Shown: piece after piece, positions 59,113 through 64,000 of the stretch | Layout: each line of letters starts with the position of its first letter | How positions within the stretch are numbered: position 1 is the first letter of the stretch | NCBI RefSeq assembly: GCF_004358025.1 | Contig: NZ_SMTL01000007.1 | Location: forward strand, 156,107-220,106 | Length of the DNA stretch: 64,000 nt | From: Rhizobium deserti | GTDB taxonomy: Bacteria > Pseudomonadota > Alphaproteobacteria > Rhizobiales > Rhizobiaceae | Reading direction: 5' to 3' | The notes under the pieces: model-generated | What the model saw: the letters and a program-made list of their open reading frames with translations, nothing else | What the model was told of the DNA's origin: nothing | Database searches by the model: none | Made by a program: the position numbers and the translations under genes

Positions 59113-60093
59113 TCAAGGTGCCGGCGTCAGCCGCGCCGGGAGTGATTTGATATAGCGCGCAATGGCATCGCGATCGCTCTGCGGCAGGAGCGCCGCATTG
59201 GAGACGACATCCGCCATGGATGAGCCGACGCGTCCATGTTCGGGAGTCACGCCGGTCTTCAGCATCTCGGCGATATCCTGCTCCGACCAATGGCCGATGC
59301 GATCGGGTGTGATATTCGGCACGAAGCCAGTCCCTTCGGGATCAGGACCGCCTGCAAAGCGGCTTTCCGGCTTTATCGCTCCGAGCATGTTGCGGGTGGA
59401 ATGGCACTCGGCGCAGTGGCCCAGCGTTTCCACAAGATAACCACCACGGTCGTGAACCGCTTCACCGTTCATGACCGCCTCCGACCCACCTTGCTCGAAG
59501 AAAAGCAGCTTCCAGAACCCTATCCCGCGGCGGATGCGGAACAGCAGTGGCAGATCGTGCGAAGGCGGTCGGCCCGCCACCGGCGGGAGTGTGCGCAGAT
59601 AGGCGTAGAGATCCCGGACGTCATCCAGCTTCATGCCCGTGTAGCTTGGATACGGGAAAGCCGGATAATAGTGCTGGCCTTTCGGAGATACGCCGCTGAT
59701 CAAGGCGTTTCCTAGGTCGAACGCCGACCATGAGCCGATCCCGTCAACCGGATCGGGCGAGATGTTCGGAACCCTGAATGTTCCAAATGGCGATGCGAGG
59801 GCAAGCCCTCCGCCCAGCTTCAATCGGTCGGTCTGACCCGGCGTGGTATGGCACGAGGAACAATCTGCTGCCGTAAAGATGAGTTCACCCTTCACCGGAT
59901 CGCCTGCTTCCAAGACCCGGTCCGGCTTGTCGAAACGAGGCACGGGATTTGTCAGACGCAAAGCGACCAGGGCCGCCGCCACCAGAACGATCAAGCCAAA
60001 TGCCATCATCCAGCTCAGACTGATGGATCGCAACGGCTTCCAGCGACGATGACCGGAGACGATGCTGGATTGCGGGGAGGGCACGCTGTTCAT
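59113..60093 (-). CDS. Membrane-anchored diheme cytochrome c
   Basis: A protein of 326 residues. One N-terminal helix (about 27-46) and two heme sites, CSSCH (78-82) and CAECH (227-231). Segments such as GTFRVPNISPDPVDGIG and GFVPNITPDRIGHW are typical of the cytochrome subunits of membrane alcohol/aldose dehydrogenases. No dehydrogenase subunit is adjacent. It converges on the oxidase operon with a 6-base gap and has its own stress-type promoter, so it may feed the oxidase with electrons from an unlinked enzyme. Confidence 0.87.
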   Translation of the reverse strand: MNSVPSPQSSIVSGHRRWKPLRSISLSWMMAFGLIVLVAAALVALRLTNPVPRFDKPDRVLEAGDPVKGELIFTAADCSSCHTTPGQTDRLKLGGGLALASPFGTFRVPNISPDPVDGIGSWSAFDLGNALISGVSPKGQHYYPAFPYPSYTGMKLDDVRDLYAYLRTLPPVAGRPPSHDLPLLFRIRRGIGFWKLLFFEQGGSEAVMNGEAVHDRGGYLVETLGHCAECHSTRNMLGAIKPESRFAGGPDPEGTGFVPNITPDRIGHWSEQDIAEMLKTGVTPEHGRVGSSMADVVSNAALLPQSDRDAIARYIKSLPARLTPAP

Positions 60094-60123
60094 CGGGATA
60101 CTTCGCTGATGCTCGACCTGACA

Positions 60124-60148
60124 AATCCTGGCAGCCTCATGAAGTTCC
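60124..60148 (-). promoter_or_regulatory. EcfG/RpoE2-like promoter before the diheme cytochrome gene
   Basis: On the minus strand: GGAAC (60148-60144), 16 bases, GATT (60127-60124), 31 bases before the start at 60093. Confidence 0.5.
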
Positions 60149-60197
60149 CACACGGTTCGTGATTCTTCGACAGATCACCCAGCTAGACGTGCTGGAA

Positions 60198-60557
60198 CTA
60201 CTGTGGAAGCAGCGCGGCGATCGCCTTGATGAGACGCTCCTCCTGATAAGGCTTGTCCAGAACAGCATCGAACATGCCTGGATTGGCCCGGCCGATATCC
60301 CCCTGCGCGCCGCTCATCAGGATAATGGGAATGTCCTTGAGAGACATATCGGCCCGCATGGCCTGTGCCAGTTCCAGCCCCGTCATCAACGGCATCATGA
60401 AATCGGTGATCACCAGCGAAGGGCGCTTTTCCTTGGCGAGTTGAAGTGCTCCCAGGCCATGCGGCGCCGAAGCCACTTCATAGCCGGCATCCTCCAGCAT
60501 CATGGCCAGCACGTCCGCGATCAGAAATTCATCTTCGGCTATGACGATCAGCGCCAT
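60198..60557 (-). CDS. CheY-like single-domain response regulator
   Basis: A 119-residue receiver domain only. Acidic pocket Glu8-Asp9 (AEDE), phospho-acceptor Asp52 (ITDFMMP), Ser82 in MSG and Lys102 in DKPY. With no output domain it must act by protein contact. It starts nine bases after the KaiC-like gene and is co-transcribed with it. No histidine kinase is in the window. Confidence 0.92.
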   Translation of the reverse strand: MALIVIAEDEFLIADVLAMMLEDAGYEVASAPHGLGALQLAKEKRPSLVITDFMMPLMTGLELAQAMRADMSLKDIPIILMSGAQGDIGRANPGMFDAVLDKPYQEERLIKAIAALLPQ

Positions 60558-60566
60558 GTCGCAGGC

Positions 60567-62033
60567 TCATGCTTTAACGCTGTCACTTGCTGTGCTCTCC
60601 AAAGGCTTCGCGACTCCAGTCGCTGCGCCCGTTACCGGCTGCAACGGAACCTCTACCCTGAGGCCGTTGTTCCCGATGCTGACTTCATGAATGACAGGTT
60701 CAAACGCACTATCCCTCATCTTCAGCACAGACAGGGTCTTTTTGTATCGCGAATTGACCTCTACCTGGCGCAGCATCACCAGATTATCGAGGAGACTCGA
60801 GACTTCCGATCCCGGCGCCGAAACCGTCGGGCCGAAGAGATCGCGCAATTCCCAAGTAGCGATCGTCGTCACATCAAGAGCCCGCAGCTCGTTGCTGAGG
60901 CTGGCAAAGAACTCCACCAGCCGCGGCGGATGAACGGCAGCGCGCTCGAAACCACCCAACCCATCAATGACAAGCCGCTTGACGCCTCGCGCCTTCACGG
61001 CGTCAATTAGGTTGTGACCGAGCTTGTCCAGAAGGTTCTCCGTCATCGGAGTCCAGATCATCTCCAGCGCGCCAGATGCAAGAAGCGGATCAAGCTCTAG
61101 ACCTATATCCCGTGCTTTTAGCAGAAGCCGCGCCGGCGTCTCGTAGAAGCCGAAATGCAATCCCGGCTCTTGGGCGGTGGAGCAATTGAGGAAGCTCAAG
61201 CCAAGTGAGGTCTTTCCACAGCCTGAGGGACCGAAGACAAGCGTGACCGAGCTTGTCGTGAGCCCGCCTCCGATCACCGCATCCAAACCTTGGACGCCGG
61301 ACGGGACGGGTGACGAAGACGGTTTGTTTTCCGTAGAAGGCCGACCAAGGGCAGCTTCAAGCCGTGGAAACACGCTAACACCGTCGGACCCGATTTCAAA
61401 CTGATGGAACCCGCCTAAGGCCGGCGCTCCTCTCGACTTCTTGACCTGGAGGCGCCGAACCGAGCGTACACCTGAAAGCTCGTCGTGAAGCTCGATGACA
61501 CCATCGACCATGGTATGTTCGGGACTATCGTCGGCTGCGCGGGTACTGGCCAGGAACAGGACGGTGCAGCCGACGAATGCGGCCTGGCTCTGTATTTCGG
61601 CAACAAAGGTTTTGGCATCGAGATCCGTGTCTGCCCGGTCCCGCGCATTGAGGAGTCCATCGAACACGAGCAGGCTCGCACCCTGTCTCGATATTTCCTT
61701 TCGGATCAACGACACCACCGCGGAAAGTCCTTGGTCTCGCAGGATCTGAAAGACGCTGACATAGGTGATGCCGGATCCGAGCTTGGTGCGGTCGAAGAAG
61801 GAAAGCGTCCCAAGCGCCTGGAACAGCCGTTCATGGGTTTCCGCCAGCAGCGTCACGTAAAGCACCTTGCGGCCTGTACTCACATTGGCAAACGCAACCT
61901 GATTGGACAAGATCGTCTTGCCAGCACCTGGCTGGCCCTGAACAATGTAAGACGCACCCTCTACAAGGCCACCGCCGAGAATTGGATCAAGTCCCGGAAT
62001 CCCGGTCGTCAGTCGTGGAAGTGAGTGCGTCAC
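60567..62033 (-). CDS. KaiC-like double-domain ATPase
   Basis: A 488-residue protein of two RecA-like KaiC domains. Walker A motifs are GQPGAGKT (33-40) and GPSGCGKT (268-275), with Walker B LLVFDGLL (about 121-128) and RLVIDGLG. The paired catalytic Glu of true KaiC is incomplete in both halves (AET at 64-66, YET at 297-299). C-terminal KMRDSAF resembles KaiC's KMR segment. No KaiA or KaiB is present. It starts at GTG behind AGGGCAG. Alphaproteobacterial KaiC-like proteins are usually signalling ATPases, and the linked receiver fits that. Confidence 0.9.
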   Translation of the reverse strand: MTHSLPRLTTGIPGLDPILGGGLVEGASYIVQGQPGAGKTILSNQVAFANVSTGRKVLYVTLLAETHERLFQALGTLSFFDRTKLGSGITYVSVFQILRDQGLSAVVSLIRKEISRQGASLLVFDGLLNARDRADTDLDAKTFVAEIQSQAAFVGCTVLFLASTRAADDSPEHTMVDGVIELHDELSGVRSVRRLQVKKSRGAPALGGFHQFEIGSDGVSVFPRLEAALGRPSTENKPSSSPVPSGVQGLDAVIGGGLTTSSVTLVFGPSGCGKTSLGLSFLNCSTAQEPGLHFGFYETPARLLLKARDIGLELDPLLASGALEMIWTPMTENLLDKLGHNLIDAVKARGVKRLVIDGLGGFERAAVHPPRLVEFFASLSNELRALDVTTIATWELRDLFGPTVSAPGSEVSSLLDNLVMLRQVEVNSRYKKTLSVLKMRDSAFEPVIHEVSIGNNGLRVEVPLQPVTGAATGVAKPLESTASDSVKA

Positions 62034-62158
62034 GGATCTGCCCTGTTAATTGTATCGGGTTCACCGTAAGCTGCGGGGATGGATTTTCAAGCTGCCCCTA
62101 ACAGTTAACTGCTGCGATACAGTCTTCGCGCGGCTTTTCCGTCACAACCCGAACCAAC

Positions 62159-62350
62159 CTACCGAGGGCAGGGGGCATCAAAATACGCAAGCAGTTCGTC
62201 CAGCAGGAGTTCTGCCCGCATGGCGTCAACGGAGAATTTTCTGACCCCAGTATCTGTTGTCAAGATCAAGATGCCGAGATCCGGTTCTTGGGAAAGCCGA
62301 GAAAGACGCACATGCACAAGTTTTTCGGCGAATTCCTTCTTATGCATCAT
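62159..62350 (-). CDS. Small protein of unknown function
   Basis: A protein of 63 residues (MMHKKEFAEKLVHVRLSRLS...) with mixed beta-like strands (LGILILTTDTGVRKFSVDAM) and a helical end. Composition is protein-like and the start has a weak GAGAAAA site. It lies 125 bases upstream of the KaiC-like gene on the same strand. No family is recognised. It could be chance. Confidence 0.45.
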   Translation of the reverse strand: MMHKKEFAEKLVHVRLSRLSQEPDLGILILTTDTGVRKFSVDAMRAELLLDELLAYFDAPCPR

Positions 62351-62530
62351 TTTTTCTCGACACCGAAGAATTTACACCCTAGGCCACGATAGTTTTATTT
62401 GTACCATACTATTACTTTCCCAACTTTGGTTTTACAATACTTAAATCTGCCTAAGACGCGGCTTTGGCAGGAAAAGGTACGTTCGATTTTCGCATTCTGC
62501 GCGCTAGTTCCACGCATCAGAGTGAGGGGC

Positions 62531-63166
62531 ATGCTGATCCCTCAGCTCGCTGTGACAGCAGGTAAATCAGGAGTGCTCACGAAGATCGATCCGCTATGGG
62601 GACAGGACTGCGAAGCTGTTCAACTTCAAGCGCTTCCGAGTTCCGACAATCTTGCCAGTCTCGTTGCAATCCAGGATGAGATCGAGGCGACGGCGCAATT
62701 GGAACTGCGCCGCATACCGGCTGAAGCGCTTCATTGCACCATCCTGACACTGCTGCATCCGACTGCTCAGTTTGACCGGGGAAAATTCGATATCTGGAAC
62801 GAATACGCGGAAAGATGGACGGCGGCTTTCTTGGACGTGGTCGCCGACACATTCAGTTTCGAACTCACGTTCGACAGGATCATCTGCTCTGAAATGGCCA
62901 TTATCGTTACTGCGCCCGAGCTACCAGTTCTGCAGATGTTGAGGGAAAAGTTAGCAAACGCGGTGGACTACAAAGGGTGGCATCCAAATCCACCGGATAT
63001 CGCCCATATCACGCTTTTTCGATATGCCGCGGAAGGTCCTATTCCGGCGATCAGAAGCTCCGGCAGCTTGCCTTTCGATATGCCGGTTCCCCGAATGCGG
63101 TTGATCAAGGAAAGCGTTTACCCCACGCTTCAGCATCAGATCGTGGGAGAGGTGGTGCTTGCTTGA
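62531..63166 (+). CDS. 2H phosphoesterase-superfamily protein (2'-5' RNA ligase-like)
   Basis: A protein of 211 residues. The two His-x-Thr motifs of the 2H fold are HCT at 68-70 and HIT at 159-161, at the expected spacing. Such enzymes cleave or form 2',3'-cyclic or 2'-5' phosphodiester bonds in RNA or nucleotides. The start at ATG 62531 is preceded by GTGAGGGGC. A longer open frame from 62399 has no such site. The gene stands alone, upstream of a region of inverted repeats. Confidence 0.8.
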   Translation: MLIPQLAVTAGKSGVLTKIDPLWGQDCEAVQLQALPSSDNLASLVAIQDEIEATAQLELRRIPAEALHCTILTLLHPTAQFDRGKFDIWNEYAERWTAAFLDVVADTFSFELTFDRIICSEMAIIVTAPELPVLQMLREKLANAVDYKGWHPNPPDIAHITLFRYAAEGPIPAIRSSGSLPFDMPVPRMRLIKESVYPTLQHQIVGEVVLA

Positions 63167-63272
63167 TTGGCGTTCATGTGCAGGCTGGGGTACCATGTGT
63201 CGACACCGACACCTTACACCCAGCGCCAGGCAGCTCATGGCGTAGCTGGCGTAAATATCTCAAGAAGGGACG

Positions 63273-63335
63273 GTCGCGAGGGCAAGAGTTCAGGGGGGAC
63301 AAACTCTGATCGGGGACGGGGACGGCCCTCGCGAC
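63273..63335. other. Nested inverted repeat between convergent genes
   Basis: GTCGCGAGGGC (63273-63283) pairs with GCCCTCGCGAC (63325-63335). Inside, AGAGTT (63285-63290) pairs with AACTCT (63302-63307). It lies in the 272-base gap between the 2H gene and the last gene. It may be a terminator for one or both, or a small structured RNA. Otherwise the gap shows nothing. Confidence 0.5.
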
Positions 63336-63438
63336 GCTGACCAAACGGCCAGCCCTAGAATTGGTTCCGCCTCGGATGCCAGCTTCGTTGGTGTCAGAGG
63401 CGGATGTCAGAATGAAGCAATGACCTCCGGTGCTTTCT

Positions 63439-63765
63439 TTATGACCTCGTTAGGCCCCATAGATAGCCAAGACCCGCTGCGAGACCCACAGCGGCAAGCG
63501 GCCTTTCCTTAATGGCGCTTTTGATCTGGTCCATCGTGGATCGAGTATCGTCGCCAAATTCGGCTCTGCTTGGATCCTGCCCACCCTGGTTGGGACCGGC
63601 GTGGCCCGATGGAATGCTGGTGATGGTCATGGAGACCGGATCGGATGCGGGGAAAGTATCTTTCAAACCCTTATCGAGATCACCTTTGTCCGCCTTTTTT
63701 CGTTGGCGGGCCTGCTCGAGTTTCATAGATTCAACTGCGGGTGAGATGGAAGGATTATCAGGCAT
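63439..63765 (-). CDS. Small stress-type protein with C-terminal membrane segment (DUF883-like end)
   Basis: A protein of 108 residues. A charged N-terminal half (ESMKLEQARQRKKADKGDLD) with TFPASDPVSMTI is followed by IKSAIKERPLAAVGLAAGLG and YLWGLTR, the kind of glycine-rich anchor seen in ElaB/YqjD/DUF883 proteins. FPASDPVS appears in several rhizobial small proteins of unknown role. An EcfG-like promoter lies 26 bases upstream of the start. Confidence 0.78.
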   Translation of the reverse strand: MPDNPSISPAVESMKLEQARQRKKADKGDLDKGLKDTFPASDPVSMTITSIPSGHAGPNQGGQDPSRAEFGDDTRSTMDQIKSAIKERPLAAVGLAAGLGYLWGLTRS

Positions 63766-63790
63766 GGCTTGTTCTCCGGTTCCTACGAGA

Positions 63791-63815
63791 AATCCCTAGT
63801 TGCCCGAGAAGTTCC
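63791..63815 (-). promoter_or_regulatory. EcfG/RpoE2-like promoter before the last small gene
   Basis: On the minus strand: GGAAC (63815-63811), 16 bases, GATT (63794-63791), 26 bases before the start at 63765. It has the same -10 as the diheme cytochrome promoter. Confidence 0.5.
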
Positions 63816-63944
63816 ATTATGCAGCAGGCTCGACAAGCGCATCTCATCCTTGCGACTGCCCGAAGCCAACCAGTGTGGCTGCAAGGTTGAATTGTCCGCC
63901 GTGGTGCAAAGTAGAAATGTCACTTTCAGCGCTCTACGGCTCGA

Positions 63945-63995
63945 GGATCAGCCCCGATCTGAGCGGCTGATCCCGGTTGCAAGATCAGATCGGGG
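63945..63995. repeat. Two interleaved inverted repeats at the window end
   Basis: GGATCAGCC (63945-63953) pairs with GGCTGATCC (63965-63973). CCCCGATCTGA (63952-63962) pairs with TCAGATCGGGG (63985-63995). Because the arms interleave, only one hairpin can form fully at a time. No gene is seen from 63766 to the end. The structure may belong to a gene or repeat element beyond the window. Confidence 0.5.
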
Positions 63996-64000
63996 CGGGT

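Noticed and set aside
62102..62111. CAGTTAACTG palindrome upstream of the KaiC-like gene
   Set aside because: A ten-base palindrome without repeat or other context is expected by chance.
1..64000. CRISPR arrays, tRNA, rRNA, transposases, integrases
   Set aside because: No regularly spaced direct repeats, no recognisable tRNA or rRNA segment, and no transposase- or integrase-like protein among the plausible coding regions.

Overview
The window is a gene-dense (about 60% GC) stretch of an alphaproteobacterial replicon. It most likely comes from the Rhizobiaceae (Rhizobium, Agrobacterium or Ensifer group). This is inferred from the many sugar and sugar-acid uptake operons run by FCD-type GntR repressors, the PutA and RecQ types, the cytochrome oxidase cluster, and promoter-like GGAAC-N18-TT signatures typical of the rhizobial general stress sigma factor (EcfG/RpoE2). 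I see no rRNA, tRNA, CRISPR array, insertion sequence or prophage. The large share of catabolic operons would suit a chromid or megaplasmid, but the sequence does not prove that.

Layout: 1-3.5 kb holds the 3' end of putA and recQ. From 7.8 down to 3.5 kb (minus strand) lies a polar amino-acid-type ABC importer operon ending in a 2-hydroxyacid dehydrogenase and a small alpha/beta-barrel protein. A GGDEF-EAL enzyme (9.9-7.9 kb) is divergent from a SAM methyltransferase whose leader can form alternative hairpins around its ribosome binding site. At 11.4-13.5 kb are an enolase-superfamily enzyme and an EamA exporter. At 20-13.6 kb (minus) are an FAD oxidase, a GntR regulator, a XylX-like FAH-family enzyme and a TRAP importer, divergent from denD and an ltnD-like gene (20.2-22 kb). 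This looks like a four-carbon/five-carbon sugar-acid module with matching operators in both of its promoters.

A GH15 glucanase/trehalase-like enzyme, an SMP-30 lactonase and two small stress-type proteins (22.3-25.7 kb) follow, several behind EcfG-like promoters. From 25.7 to 35.4 kb there is a GntR repressor divergent from a complete non-phosphorylative L-fucose operon: ABC importer, dehydrogenase, lactonase, mutarotase, 2-keto-3-deoxy-fuconate dehydrogenase, diketo-acid hydrolase and fuconate dehydratase. From 45.6 down to 35.4 kb lies a hexuronate/aldonate operon: GntR, TRAP importer, idonate-type dehydrogenase, UxuA, UxuB-type reductase, a galactonate-type dehydrogenase and UxaA. A malate/lactate-type dehydrogenase diverges from a GntR protein with two winged-helix domains and from a second enolase-superfamily enzyme (45.7-49 kb), around a wide palindrome.

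The last third holds an ABC exporter-like trio (ATPase, FtsX-like permease, AttH-like lipocalin; 49.1-53.2 kb). It is followed by a cytochrome c oxidase operon (53.4-59.1 kb) whose subunit I lacks the usual key residues of both proton channels. Then come a separate diheme cytochrome, a KaiC-like double ATPase with a CheY-like receiver, a 2H phosphoesterase and a small stress protein. EcfG-like promoters precede the oxidase operon, the diheme cytochrome and the last small protein, so the outer parts of the window look like a general-stress and respiration regulon set around carbon-catabolic operons.

No gene-free stretch exceeds 300 bases. The longest, 9908-10202, carries the methyltransferase leader.
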